Origin: Echria macrotheca
Lineage: Eukaryota > Ascomycota > Sordariomycetes > Sordariales > Schizotheciaceae
Assembly (NCBI GenBank): GCA_030411725.1
Contig: MU839828.1
Coordinates: 1-64,000 of the forward strand
Length of the DNA stretch: 64,000 bases
Direction of reading: 5' to 3'
Shown: positions 31,433 to 43,143 of the stretch, one piece after another
How positions within the stretch are numbered: the first letter of the stretch is position 1
Layout of the letters: each line of letters starts with the position of its first letter
Translations under genes and position numbers: made by a program
Notes under the pieces: model-generated
The model's input: the letters and a program-made list of their open reading frames with translations, nothing else
The model's database searches: none
What the model was told of the DNA's origin: nothing

Positions 31433-33356
31433 AGGGTTAAAGGGGGTAGTAATGGAGCAGGCCCGTGGGGGGGCACCCGGGAGTCGAAGCCCGATTATCA
31501 CACTTCTCTTGTTCTCATTTTTTATGGATACGCAAGAATTGTGCGATACGTTGTCATTGCCGTGCGCATCTCTGGCGAAATGCATCTTTCCTCGTGTTGA
31601 ATCCCACCTAGACAAAGCGTGCTGAGCCGGAGTTGTAAGTCGTTTTACCCTACCGCTTTTCTTTCGTACCTAGAAATTGAGTTATGTCTTCTGGTGTATT
31701 CTTCATGCATACCTGTACCATTGATGTTGAATCTTGATTTGGTGATGGTTGCACTGCCTTTCGTGCCCGTGTTGTATGTTGTGGCTCGTTCCATTTCTCT
31801 TGTGTCCACGAGCTTGGATGCTTACTGGGATATCGCCTTGTGATCCGGATATCCTGGTGATTTGAACACGATCCAGAGGCCATCCACACACTTTTCTTGC
31901 ATTTTTCTTTGGATGTATTCCCGCCCTTTTAAACCAAAACCCCCATCTAAATCGTTTTTGAGTTCTGATGATCATCCAGATAAGAGAGCCATGAAGCTCC
32001 TGTGTCCAGCATGTCCATCAAGAAACCCATCAACGATTTGATGACTCTTGCAAACCCTAATCCAGGGAAACCTCATCCGGAAACGAATGTCGGAGTTGGA
32101 TTCATAGCCGAGGGCCCGACTCCCGGGGAAGGCTGACATGCATATCGTCGTCACACAAGGTTGCGGCCGGAGAATTTCCTCGGTTCGGAACGCTGAAGGA
32201 TTCGGAGCTCGCTTGATTCCAGTCGTATCCAGCCTTGCTTACAACCTCCCGCCACATACACGACGGCCTGCCTCCTCTTTCCAAAGTGATTCCTTCTCAT
32301 TCGGTTGATTCGATTTCCTCCCACCCTGGATCATGAGACTCTTCTCGTCGATGACGAAACTCCTCGATTACGGAACTCATTGGTCGTCTTGGGCATGGTC
32401 GTCGTTGGCTCGGACCTGGTGACACGGTCGTGCTTCGGCTCGGCGGTTTCCTTCTTGAAGATATCGACACGTTGGAGGGAGTAGGCTGCTGTACATTCCA
32501 TTCGCGAAGAGAGGCTTCTCGCAGGGTTTATGTACTGCCTCGCCCTACCAATAATAGTGCGTGCTGGCTCTCAAGCCCATGGGCAACCGGACCATTCGGT
32601 CTCAGGTCTGCAGTTCTTGGCATTCCATGTGCGCCGAGGGCACGCGTGCTTGTTCTAGGACACCCCGCTATCTCGGACTGTGGACTTCTCACTATCCAGA
32701 AAGATTGGATGCCAGTCCAGCACTAATGAGATCATGCGCCACCCAAAAATGTTTCCTAACCGGGTGTGCAGATGATGCAGGGACACTTCGCGCCAGCTAG
32801 ACCCTTGTGCCCGCAATCAACAGGGAGGTACCTGTCACCCAGTTGACACCCAGAAAGGCAGTTTTGACTTTTGAGGTTACTTTGCTGCAACGCGTAGTTG
32901 ACGTGGCCTCCCGCCCCTCAAAACCGCAGATCTCTCACATCAACGACACCTCAGATCAACCACATATCCAGCAAACACGCCTCCATCTATCTGTATTCCA
33001 TGAGGATGCGAGGCCCGGCAACGGTACCAAAGTCAGCCTTGCCGCAGGGGGGCTGTGTTCAGGTGCACGCAGAGATTTTTAACGGTGTACTTAGACAGGA
33101 AAACAAAGTCACACAAGTTGAACCTTTTATTCAAACGGCATGTCTCACGCCTTCCGCTCAGCCTACAACTTAGCACCAACGACCTCCCGTCCTCTACATC
33201 ACACATCTACTTCCGTCCCGCAACACTTTGCTCATCTTACAGAGATAACGTATTTGAAGTCCACGATAAGCAAAACGAAGTTTAATAACTTTGAACTGGG
33301 TTGCGGACCAAGAAGATGGTATTCGAAGCAACACCAAGGGAGACGGCTGCCCCCTA
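31433..33356. other. Intergenic, no gene seen
   Basis: I see no coding sequence or RNA gene that I can support. The first 200 bp should contain the 3' untranslated region and poly(A) site of the DUF1996 gene. The remainder is of mixed composition without repeats that I could match elsewhere. Confidence 0.5.
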
Positions 33357-33381
33357 CTTATAAGGAGGACCTCCTTATAAG
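33357..33381. repeat. 25-bp near-perfect palindrome
   Basis: Two 12-bp arms CTTATAAGGAGG and CCTCCTTATAAG surround a single A. It lies in gene-free DNA and could form a tight hairpin or be a dimeric protein-binding site. Confidence 0.8.
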
Positions 33382-34705
33382 GGGTAAAATCCCGGGATAA
33401 GTCCGGTACAACACCCAAGCACCGCGCCGGACGACTGTCACCACGGCCGGACCGACAGCGCCGCCCCCTCTGTCCACCTGGGGCCATGTGTTGACAACTG
33501 CGTGGCAGATGGCGTGATAAGACAGCGCCCAGGCGATTTCAGAATCTATTTCGAGAGGGTTCTCCTATGAATAGACACTCCGTTGGGGAAACTCATGTTC
33601 ATGAATAGGACGCAGTAGTTCCGCAGTGGTTATCGGCCTTGGAATCAGCAGTTTGTTTCAAAAATAGGTACCGGCGGGTCTTTTTGAGTATGCATTAGGC
33701 TCGGCCGGAACGCGGCCGGGCATCGGCACTGCTCGGGTATGACGAATGCGAGGCTAGACGACGCGTCGCCGAAGCCCGAGGGATGCATTACACCGGTGGT
33801 CGCTAGTTCACATGCTTCGACTCAGCAATGACCATGAGTTTCGGCCTGGCCCACCAAGGGGGAGGGGGTTGAAAGTAACCAACCCATGGGTAACCAACCA
33901 AGAAAATAAACCAAAAATAAAATAAATTGATAACTTAGGGTTAGGGTTATGTGTGACACCAGGTACATAAAAACTTTGGATCTTCGCAACTGTTTTTCTT
34001 CTCTTTTTTTTTTCTGGCTTTTGGTTTTGGGGTTTTTTTTCCCTTCCGGCCTTGATGTCTAGGAGGCATACCCCGGGTGCCAAGTATACAACACTTAACA
34101 ACACAACCTTCAACGTCATACTTTGCATCTCCATGCCCCGTGTCTCGTGCCAGCCTGATCTCCGGATCGTGTTGGGATGAAAACACTTGGTAATGGGGCC
34201 GTGGGATGCAGAACAGGATGCAAATCCCGCAACGTCTCCGCGTCTTTGCCGACTGGTTCGTGCTGGGTCTCTGGTGGGTGTTGGTCTTGGCCAAGGGCCG
34301 ACGGGTGAGAGACTGGGAGCTAGCTGGGAGCTGTTGTTGGATCTGGAAAGGGGAGCCCTCGAAGTTCGGGGGTCGAGTCGGTCGAGTCCGTCTTCCTATG
34401 GGGCTTGTGACGCCAGAGAAGCGCACTTGGGTAAGCAATTCTTCCAGAGCCTACCTATTCCATTGAACATGGCTAATCGCAGACAAAATAGCTTTTCTGC
34501 ACCCTTCATTCCCCATCCTGTGCTTAATCCTGTTCAAACGCCGCTGCGATTGCGAAGAATGAGATCTCCGAAGAATATCGAATTACGTCTAGCACCATTC
34601 CGTCAAAGTCGCCGGTGAACGGCCCAAAACTGACGTGACCTGTGTGAGTTCGAGTCAACCAACGATCTTTCGAAGATGGCAGCACAGACATCGACAATAA
34701 AAACC
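33382..34705. other. Intergenic with interstitial telomere-like repeat
   Basis: TTAGGGTTAGGGTTA lies at 33935-33949, next to an A-rich tract (33900-33925) and close to a T-rich tract (33995-34040). No gene is supported. Confidence 0.55.
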
Positions 34706-34876
34706 TGTCAGAACCTGAACACTGGCGGTGTGATGAGGTGGCCACAGGTAGCGCAAAGTTGTGTGAGCATGGCGATAGCTCCCACTCTGGCTGCTTATAA
34801 GGTAGGAAGAATACAGGAAATGGAATGGACGCTGAACCCCCTAAGGCACGCGTTGGGGCTTCCCCTTTATATATGC
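34706..34876 (+). mobile_element. Truncated LTR copy
   Basis: The copy starts TGTCAGAACCTGAACACTGG and runs through GATGAGGTGGCCACAGG, GAGCATGGCGATAGC, GAATACAGGAAATGGAATGG and a TATA-like TTTATATATGCCC. After that it no longer matches the other copies, so its right end appears lost or replaced. The right boundary is approximate. Confidence 0.65.
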
Positions 34877-35472
34877 CCTTCGACTTCAGCAAGAGCATTC
34901 TCATTCGTAAGCGGGGCGCGATAGACGGTTCTATTTTAGAGAGCGGGACGGCAACGTCTTCAAGCGTTCTAATATCGCAGGAGACAGAGAGCGAAGAGTT
35001 ATTTTTTTTAAAGGGCTACAGCACCTGTCAGTTCGGAACAAAATCGGCTTCAGCCGTTGACGAAATGTGTCAGACGCGTTTGCAGGAGCGCACGGGCCAT
35101 GCGCCTCGTCCCATCTCAAACTTCAAACGACGACCGGCTGCTGCTTCCTGCCTCCTCACTGCACACGTCTGGCATTGCTCGCAAACCCGGTTTGTTTCCG
35201 CTGCTCTGCATTTGCATTTCAGTGCCATACACTCACGAATGACAGCCAAAGACCAAGACATAGCACCCCCAGACCCCGCCATTCCCGGCGTTCCAGATCG
35301 GAATGCCAAGCCATGTCGCCGCTAATTACGTGATGGCCCGACCAAACAGGGGTCCACAAAGGGGTTGCGACAGGGAGCGAGACCCTCAGCTTCACCATCT
35401 TTTCGCTGCAATTTCTCCCTCTCCTTCTAGAAACCACACACGATGAGCTTGCACCGCCAATAACCCGCGCAA
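34877..35472. other. Upstream region of the channel gene
   Basis: No gene is supported in this interval. Its right half must hold the promoter and leader of the Yvc1-like gene that starts at 35473. I could not assign a factor site. Confidence 0.4.
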
Positions 35473-37616
35473 ATGGGTCGAGACGGGCTTCGGAGGGGCC
35501 GGCCGCCGGCCCTCAGCAACTTGGATCGCGACGCCGACTCGGACGATGACCTCGACCTCGACGACAACCCCGAGGCCGCCCTCTTCACTCCCGACACCGA
35601 CTCTATGGCCCTGCGCCTCCGAGATCGCCGCCACGACAGCACTGGGCCGGGAAGCGAGAACGAGAAGACGCTGCCAGTCTATGTCAGCATCCATCGGTAC
35701 GGAGCATGCCATTGCCGCTGCCACGCCAGCTAACTCGCCGGTAGCATTCGGCGATTGATCATTGCGGCCATCGGTTAGCATACCCGTCCCTCCCAGACCC
35801 CTCCGCCAGCTAACAACCGCGGCGCGCAGATGATCCATACACCCTCGAACAGCTGCGGACGCCCCGCATGACGATGCAAGTCGTCCGGCCCCTCGTCGAC
35901 CGCCTCTTCGACCCGAACGATCTGTCGACCGTATACTGCCTCCTCGCCAACCGCGTCCAGTTCCTGCGTTCGCAGTCCGAAGAGGCGCTACATCAGACCG
36001 TCAATATTGCCCGCGCCATACTCTGTGAGCTCGTGGCCGCCCGCATCTTGCGCCGTTTCCACGAGGAGAACCCCGGCCGCTCCGGGCTCCTGCTGCTCTC
36101 CAACATCCTTGTCTCCGGATTCGACGCCTTCGATGCCGCCCCAGAACCGATGCGCCGCCAGAGCCGGGCCTCGCAATGGCACGCCCAAGACCGAGACGGA
36201 CACGAGCGGAAGCTGATGGCGCTGGAGCTCGCCATTCTATCGGAAAGCAAGATCCTGATCGCCTCGGTCCCCTGCCAGCGTGTCGTCGATGCTGTCCACC
36301 GCGGACTCGTTGTGTATACGCCGCTCTCTCTCGTCGACATTCTGCCCGATCATTATAAATTTCACCCTGTCTCTCTTTACGAGCCGCGCCGCGCTTCCAT
36401 TCTGAACCACCACCGCCTCATCGTGCCCCGTCTGCGCAATCTGATCGAGCTCGCGCACTTCACCATCCTTTTGGCCCTATACGTCTTGACCATGGTACAC
36501 TGTAATGGGAATCCCCATGGGACCCGGCAGATGGGCATATACGAGGCGGCGTTCGTTATCTTTACCGCGGGCTGGGTGCTCGAACAGTTCGCCGCTATTA
36601 TAGAACACGGCTGGGAGGTACACGCCCAGAACCTTTGGAGTTTCCTCGACATCACGTTCATTTTTATCTACGGACTTTATGGTATTGTCCGCGTGGTGGA
36701 GCTTCTCGTAGGCATCGATATTAACTATGCCCTCCCGATTCTCTGCATCGCGGCGCCGATTTTGCTGACGCGCATCGCGTTTAACCTCATGCCCGACAAC
36801 ATCGTCTTCATCGCGCTCCACGCCATGATGCGCGACTTTACGCGCCTGACCTTTATCGCCATCTGGTGTTTCACCGGTTTCCTGTTGGGTCTCTTCTGGC
36901 TGATGCGGACCAACTTTGCGCTGGACCCAAGCTTCGAGACGACACCGGGCTGGGCCACGATCGGCAAGTGGCTGCTGTGGATCTGGTTCGGTCTCGACGG
37001 GACGGGAATCGAGCGCACGGCAGACTTCCACCTAATCCTCGGCCCCGCGCTGACCGTGACGTTTGCGTTTCTGGGCAACACGCTCTTCCTGACGATCCTG
37101 GTCGCCATCCTGACCAACACCTTCTCGAAGATTATGAACAACGCAGCCGCCGAGGTGCAATTCCGCCACACCGTGCTAACCTTCCAGGGCGTCAAGAGCG
37201 ACGCCATTTTCTCGTACCCGCCGCCCTTCAACATGGTGGCGCTGGTGATCATGCTGCCCCTACGCTTCTTCCTCGGTGCCGCCACGTTCCACAACATCAA
37301 CGTAGCCGTGATAAGGACGATCAATGCGCCACTCCTGCTGCTCATCGCGCTGTACGAGCGCCGCCGCGTCTGGGCGCGCGGCATGTTGCCCTCGGTCTCG
37401 ACGCGGCAGTGGCACCACTTTGGGCTGAGTCCGTATGGGGATATCCAGTTGGTCTTTAGTGCAGAGCCGCCGCCGGATGTGCTGGACAGGATCGAGAAGC
37501 TGGATGTGTTGGATTCGACGTTTCATCATGATGTGGATCGGAAGTCGACTGAGGGGGAGAGGAGTTCGTTTGTTAGACGGAGGAAGCCCTCGGGGGATAG
37601 CGAGCGGAGTGATTAG
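35473..37616 (+). CDS. YVC1: Yvc1-like vacuolar TRP-type calcium channel
   Basis: Three exons (35473-35696, 35745-35773, 35830-37616) join to 679 residues. The middle exon is only 29 nt and supplies RIRRLIIAAI, which restores the family sequence VSIHRIRRLIIAAIDDPYTL. Without it the two large exons are out of phase. The protein is the fungal homologue of yeast Yvc1 (TRPY1), a cation channel of the vacuolar membrane that releases calcium on hyperosmotic or oxidative stress. An acidic N-terminus is followed by a helical domain (VVRPLVDRLFDPNDLSTVYC) and about six to eight membrane segments between roughly residues 270 and 530, including FTILLALYVLTMVHCNGNPH and LTVTFAFLGNTLFLTILVAI. The length matches yeast Yvc1 (675). 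The C-terminal tail is acidic then basic. No strong alternative identity. Confidence 0.92.
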
Positions 37617-37978
37617 ACTGGTGTTAGGGGTGTTGAGGGTTGTAGATTCCACTCATTGCATGGCGCAGATTTTTCTTTATTAATGCATTTTGTCATATTG
37701 GTATCTTAGCTGCTTCCTTGTGTTGTATGGCTTTGTATTGTCTGGGACACTGGAAGTTCGTATGCTGCCATCACTCTGTTAGACATGGATCCGTCGCGTC
37801 AAGGCTGTCCATACAGCTGGGCGTCGTACAGGCTTGGTTGTGTTTGCGTTCGCACAAGGGGATAAGTACCGTCTCGTCTCTGTTCCACACGTGGTCGATG
37901 TAAGGGCTGAGGAGGAAGTACGAAGTCAAGACTCGACGCAAACATGCTCGCTCTTCTGTTTTGGTACCCCCAGTTTAG
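37617..37978. other. 3' flank of the channel gene
   Basis: These 360 bp follow the stop codon and carry A/T-rich candidates for the 3' end near 37670-37700. I see nothing else. Confidence 0.5.
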
Positions 37979-38257
37979 TGGCAGGACCGCACTACCAGGC
38001 CAAACCAATATTTGGGTTCCGGTTAAGATGATAAGATATAAGGAGGAACCCGGGTTTTGGGTAGGAGGTCCAGCGTCCGTTCGACTTCCTGTATTCTACC
38101 AACACACCTACCTACCAACCTATTTACTATATTTACAATATTCACTAGTTGAGACAGCCAGAATGGGATGGTACCACCATGGCTACACAAAGCTTGCGAT
38201 ATATATGTAGCCACCTTATCTCGTCACACCGATACCGTCTGTGCTCGGATGCTGACT
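37979..38257 (-). mobile_element. Solo LTR copy, inverted, with near-perfect target duplication
   Basis: Read on the minus strand, the unit starts AGTCAGCATCCGAGCAC and contains GGTGTGACGAGATAAGG, TAGAATACAGGAAGTCGAAC, a TATA-like TTATATCTTATC and an end GCGGTCCTGCCA. These match the intact copy at 13967 in order. The flanking pentamers are TTTAG (37974-37978) and TCTAG (38258-38262), differing at one transition. Confidence 0.7.
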
Positions 38258-39370
38258 TCTAGAAGGGAGGAATTATGGTAGAGCGAGATACTTGTGTGGT
38301 TGGTTTGTTTGTGCTGGACGGTCGTTGGGTCGTTGGCGATGTTGGTGGTACTTGTGCAAGGATACATGTCTGGTGGGATGGGGTTTATTTGTTTAGGACC
38401 TTGGGTTACGTTACACGGTGTGATGGGTTCGGGTCTCCGTTAGGTCTAGCTCCGCGTTTAGGGAGTAGGAGAGGCGGCCAACCTTTCTCTGTTCGTGTCA
38501 CGACTGGGGAAGGTAGGTACTTGGAAGTCTTGGGGTTGTTTTTTTGGGTAGCAAAAGGGGCTGCTTCTCAGGACTTTTGTCAGCATGGGACGGCGCTGGA
38601 TAGCCTTGTAAGCGGATATCTCAGCCTCTTCTGGTGCTTCCCCCCCTTTTTTTAGTTTCCCCTCGAAGCAGGGTTGGCGTCAGAAAACCTATTTTTTTTT
38701 TTTTGGGGGGGGGGGGATTAAAAGTAAAGATCCGACACTTTCTACCCGCTTGTGGATATGCTAATAGCTGGTACTGCTGCTTCGTAGGTATTATGGATAC
38801 ACGTGGTGTTGGTCTCTTCCATGGGACCGGGATATCCCCTCTTCATCGAATACTCCGCATAAGCAAACATGACGCTCAACAGTTTGCAAATTCCGGTCTA
38901 GCTTTCGCACCCGCTCCGGGAATATCTTCCGTGCTGGGATCAAACTTCGTCTAATATGTGGTGTTTGGATCGGTTCCGGGGCTGCGGTCCTTGTTGGGAT
39001 GGAAATGTCGTCCCATCTCTTTTGCCTTGTCCCTGGCACCTCTTCAGTTGATCTGATGGCTTGGGTTTGTGACCCGCTGGGGCTCAACTGCTAGTCTTCA
39101 GCTCACACGAACCCCTGACACGTTTTAACGGGGAAACCGCCAACCCACCAGTGAATCAGCGAGGGCATACTTATGTGTTGGGAATGCAGCACGACCTGAA
39201 AAGGGGAAAAGTCCCAGTCCAGCAATAAAGATGCTACCCGCGGTGGGTTTCCATCCAACTCGGTGGTTTCACAATGCCGGAGGAGTGCGGTGGTGCACAA
39301 ACCGTCCCTCCCAGTCAACGACCAAACACAAGGTGTAATTCCCACTCCTATTCTTATGAAATAACACAAA
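38258..39370. other. Intergenic, no gene seen
   Basis: No gene is supported. A mixed poly-T/poly-G tract lies near 38690-38717. The right end abuts the tRNA-Asn gene. Confidence 0.45.
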
Positions 39371-39484
39371 TCCTCCGTGGCGCAATTGGCTAGCGCGTCA
39401 GACTGTTAAGCGATGGCCAAGATCCGAGATCTTGCTATTCCTGAGCACATCTGGAGGCTGTAAGTTCAATCCTTACCGGAGGAG
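39371..39484 (+). tRNA. tRNA-Asn (GTT) with 40-nt intron
   Basis: The cloverleaf is complete: a 7-bp acceptor TCCTCCG/CGGAGGA, D-arm GCGC-AATTGGCTA-GCGC, anticodon stem TCAGA/TCTGG (one T-G pair), anticodon GTT at 39405-39407, variable loop AGGCT, and T-arm GTAAG-TTCAATC-CTTAC. A 40-nt intron (39409-39448) interrupts the anticodon loop after position 37, the standard place for nuclear tRNA introns. The A box TGGCGCAATTGG is well formed; the B box AGTTCAATCCT is slightly off consensus. Position 1 is T rather than the usual purine, and the first pair is T-A. Confidence 0.92.
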
Positions 39485-39859
39485 ATGAGTTGTGCTGAGG
39501 TGGCACATCTTTTTTTTTTCGCTGCCCTGGCCAGGAAGCCAGCCATGCGCTCAATGTGGGATTTCTGCCCACTCGTTGTTTGCCAGAGTCCCGGGAATGC
39601 CCTTGAGGTTTCTCTGTATTTATCTGGCGTACATGGGAAATAAGGGACGATTCTCCACAAAGTCTCCCACCCCCAACAACAACAGTTGGTTGAGTAATTG
39701 TTTTGGGCGATATGATGTTTGTGAGAGCCAAAGACACCGGACGAGGATTACTTTGACGCTCAGGGTCCCTGAAAGAAGGAAGAACCAGAGAGTGCTTCCA
39801 AAGTTTTATTTGTTGAACTGTTAGTTATTGGTTGAAGTGTTGGTCAAGAGCTGTCCGAC

Positions 39860-41050
39860 AATTTCCAGCAGGTCCTCATGTGAAATTTCTCCGCGGGCTG
39901 TGAGCAACAATCACACACCGAGGCTTGCTCTCACAGACATTTTTCACCTAACATAGCGCACGATTCCAAGTTCACAGTAGAATGTCAATGGGTTAAGGGT
40001 GTTTGCACTTTATTTTCTGCTTGGCAAACATGACTCCTTAAAACATGGTTTGGCTCCAAATTCACTGTTGCTGAATATATTGAGTTATCTTGGGGAAGTT
40101 GGGGAAGTCGTCCGGTCTCTATTTGTGGTCAAACATTACCCCTGAGTACCAGGTAGATATCTGAGGGGCAGGAAATCGTCGGATATCTCTTTGTCGACGC
40201 GACACCTCATATCACATTAATGCTCTCATTGTCATCGTATTCTCTACACGTCGAAAATATACTCCGAGAAATCGAAAGTTCGTCTCATCTCGCTTGCTCA
40301 GCAAACATTACCCCCCCCTTGTAGAAGAACCAAGGCGGGTGGTGAAATAGTTGGACATCTCTTGTAACAAACACAACCTCTGTCGCATGTGGTTCTTGCA
40401 TTATATTTGCCAATATCGGGATACAGTGTGGGAAGTCGTTGGAAAGTCGTCCAATGTCATGTCGTTGACAATCTACCTTGCTTGCGTACCCTCTACCTGC
40501 TCCCGGCCCGGCTTGGCCCTGAAACCAGGGACTCTGCAAGAGAGAAAGGCGTCCGTAATCCCTTACTCAACAATACCACGCCTCGATTACAATGCCCAAA
40601 CTCGCTGGCCGTAAAGATCCACGGTCGTCATCTGATAAGGTGCCCGCCAGAGATGGAAAAAACGTCCGAACTCTTTAACCCCAACAAACAACACGCTCCA
40701 CTACAATCATTGATCTCATCTTTCCTCGGACGCATCGCTACACTCAATACGTAAAAGGTTTACCAGAGAGGGAAAAACGTCCGATGTCTTTTATCCAACA
40801 AACATCACGCGTCAATAAGTAGCAATTATCCGTTCCATCTTTCTTTGACCTCGCCAGTAAACACACCAAGGTGCCTTCCAGAGATGAGAAGAAACCAACC
40901 AAAAACGGCACAAACTTCCGATCTCTCGCCGAACAAACATCACAACCCGCTAACAATCGACATCGTGATTGTCCGCCAAAGTCATCGAGAGACTCACCGA
41001 GATGTTTCGACGAAATGGTCAGATGTTTGCTCCATGTCACTGGTCATGAC
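39860..41050. repeat. Degenerate tandem repeat array
   Basis: A loosely repeated unit of about 80-150 bp runs through this interval. Shared blocks are CCAGAGATGGGAAAAACGTC-like, CCGATCTCTTT-like and CAACAAACATCACGC-like, seen at 40650-40700, 40753-40815 and 40875-40945, with weaker versions at 40080-40480 (for example GTCGTCCGGTCTCT and AACATTACCCC). The array ends just before the TATA-like element of the HET gene. Unit borders are approximate and divergence is high. Confidence 0.5.
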
Positions 41051-41091
41051 AGAGTTGAGGGCAGATACCTTGATGGCCGACAAGGTTTGAG

Positions 41092-41098
41092 TATATAG
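41092..41098 (+). promoter_or_regulatory. TATA-like box before the HET gene
   Basis: GAGTATATAGAGACC at 41090-41104 is a good TATA element and is followed by a CT-rich, ATG-free leader, as in many fungal promoters. It suggests transcription starts near 41120. Confidence 0.45.
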
Positions 41099-41199
41099 AG
41101 ACCCCTTTTCTACCCCCTTCACGATCTTCTTTCCTCACCATCATTCAGCACCACTTCGAGAGCCATCCTCCTCTCCAAGACCTCTGGTTTTTATTTCAG

Positions 41200-43143
41200 T
41201 TCCTTCATCCTTCGAGCCGTTATTCAGCAGGCTTATACCGTCTCTAATTATCGCCCAGCTCGACGACCTAAACGACGATCTGATCGACATCTACACTGCG
41301 CTTTCCTACGTCTGGGGCGACCCCTCGCGGGTCGGCCAGATCTTGCTCGACGGCCAACAGTTCGGAATCACCGCCTCGCTGCAAAATGCACTGCGCGACA
41401 TTCGTGATGCGACACGAGAGATCCGGCTTTGGGCAGATGCCATTTGCATCAACCAGGAGGATGTGTTGGAACGCAACTCCCAGGTGTCCATGATGGGTCG
41501 CATTTATGCTACCGCTACAAACACCATCATCTACCTGGGGCCGTTGACCGCGATGGCCTCAAGGGCACTTTACATAATCGACCCACGGAAGAGCGACCTC
41601 ACGCCATACCGAAACGCGGCGGGCATCGCGATCGATCCAATGTGGGAGGTGGCCATTGGAGATATTCTCAACAGACAGTGGTTCCAGCGCGTCTGGATCT
41701 TCCAGGAACTCGTTCGCTCTCGGGACCCATGGGTGCAAGTCGGCCACGCCCGTGTGCGGTGGGACAAAGTTTGCGATGTGGTCTTCCGTCTGTATAGCCA
41801 GGTCGGCGTTAATCTCGACTCGGAAACAGCGTTGGAAGGCGAGAGAAACCCCATCAATATCCTGAACGACATGAACAGAGCTCGAACACATGACGATTCG
41901 CGATCGCTCTTACAGCTCCTCCAAGCCCGCAGAGGAATGGGGGCGACTGACCCGCGCGACATGATATTTGCTCATCTCGGTATTGCGTCGCTGCCGCCAG
42001 GCCATGCGCCATATCCCGTGGTTGATTACACCAAATCCGTCTCGGAAGTCTACCTCGATGTCGCCCTGTACCTACTAGCAACTCCACCGGAAGACATGAG
42101 GAACCTCAAAACGCTATTCGAACACCTTCCAGCCCGAATACAGTATTCCCTCGGCATTCCCTCCTGGGTGCCCGATTGGCGACTTCCGGGGATTTTACGT
42201 CCCGGGCCCGACCGCGAGAATGAAATACCCCTTCTGGACGAGACATTGGCCGCCGATCTGTTCAAGTCGAATACCAGATATCCAAAGGTCGCGACATACC
42301 GCCTGGCTACGGCAGGTTACCTTTTCGACACAGTCAAGGGAGTCGGTCCGCAGGCACCGTCAGCGTCGGGAATTTCTCGGGCCGATCATGAGACATACAA
42401 AAAGAACTTACGCATATTTATTAACTGCATCCACCGAGCAACCCTTTCGGGCAATATCAGAAACCTTGCCGGTTTGTTGATGGATGCTGAGTTCTTTCCC
42501 ACCCCCTCCAAAGAGGATTTACAGGGGACATTCCTCAAAGAGTGTCGGTCTTGGGTGGGTGACCTGCCTGGAGGACTCCGGTGAGCCCAAACCTTCCGCC
42601 GTTGGATTTTCGTATGACCGTCTTATATGGGTTGATGGTACTGAGTGTCTCCTTTGAGCTGTAACTAATAATACCATTAGTCCCCAGGTCACTCCTAAAC
42701 ACAGAGATTCCGAGGACACATACCTTGACGGCCGACGACTGATTCTAACGGCCGAAGGATACTTTGGCGCTGCACCACCAAACGTACAAGAAGGGGATTT
42801 CTGCGTCTGCATCGCTCCACTGCTCGAGCCGCTAGTTCTACGTCCCATGCCAGCCGCCTTGGTCCCCAAGTTCGATCCTGAAGACGAAATAAGTTGTTGG
42901 GCAAGCGATCTCACCATCACAGCCGCTTCCAAGCTCAATCCTCAATGGGGTATCCACATCTGGCCACCGGGCGGGAATACCAAACCGGGCAGATACACAA
43001 TCAAGGAAACGGACGTCCTTCATTGTCAGGTTGTTGGCAAATGTCGGATCTATGGCTTCACGCCGTGGCGTATCCCTGATGGCAGGTGCCCCCCATTAAG
43101 AGAAATAGCCGAGTTCCGCCAGAGAATTCTTGTGCTGCATTAG
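41200..43143 (+). CDS. HET domain protein, 5' end unresolved
   Basis: Two exons (to 42580 and 42681-43143; 100-nt intron with GTGAGC donor and ACCATTAG acceptor) encode a heterokaryon-incompatibility protein of about 614 residues. The HET domain is complete: YTALSYVWGDP, LQNALRDIR, IRLWADAICINQEDVLERNSQ, VSMMGRIYATATNTIIYLG, and RQWFQRVWIFQELV, RARTHDDSRSLLQLL, TDPRDMIFAHLGIAS, and VDYTKSVSEVYLDVALYLL. The C-terminal part carries GRRLILTAEGYFGAAP and the usual end RIYGFTPW. HET proteins trigger cell death on contact with non-self. No ATG in any frame occurs between 41076 and 41386, so the start lies in an undetected upstream exon or has been lost. 41200 is the position after a TTTCAG acceptor and is only a lower bound. 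Confidence 0.8.

Noticed and set aside
33947..34438. 163-codon minus frame with lysine-rich end
   Set aside because: The basic end is translated from a T-rich tract, and no start context or domain is present.
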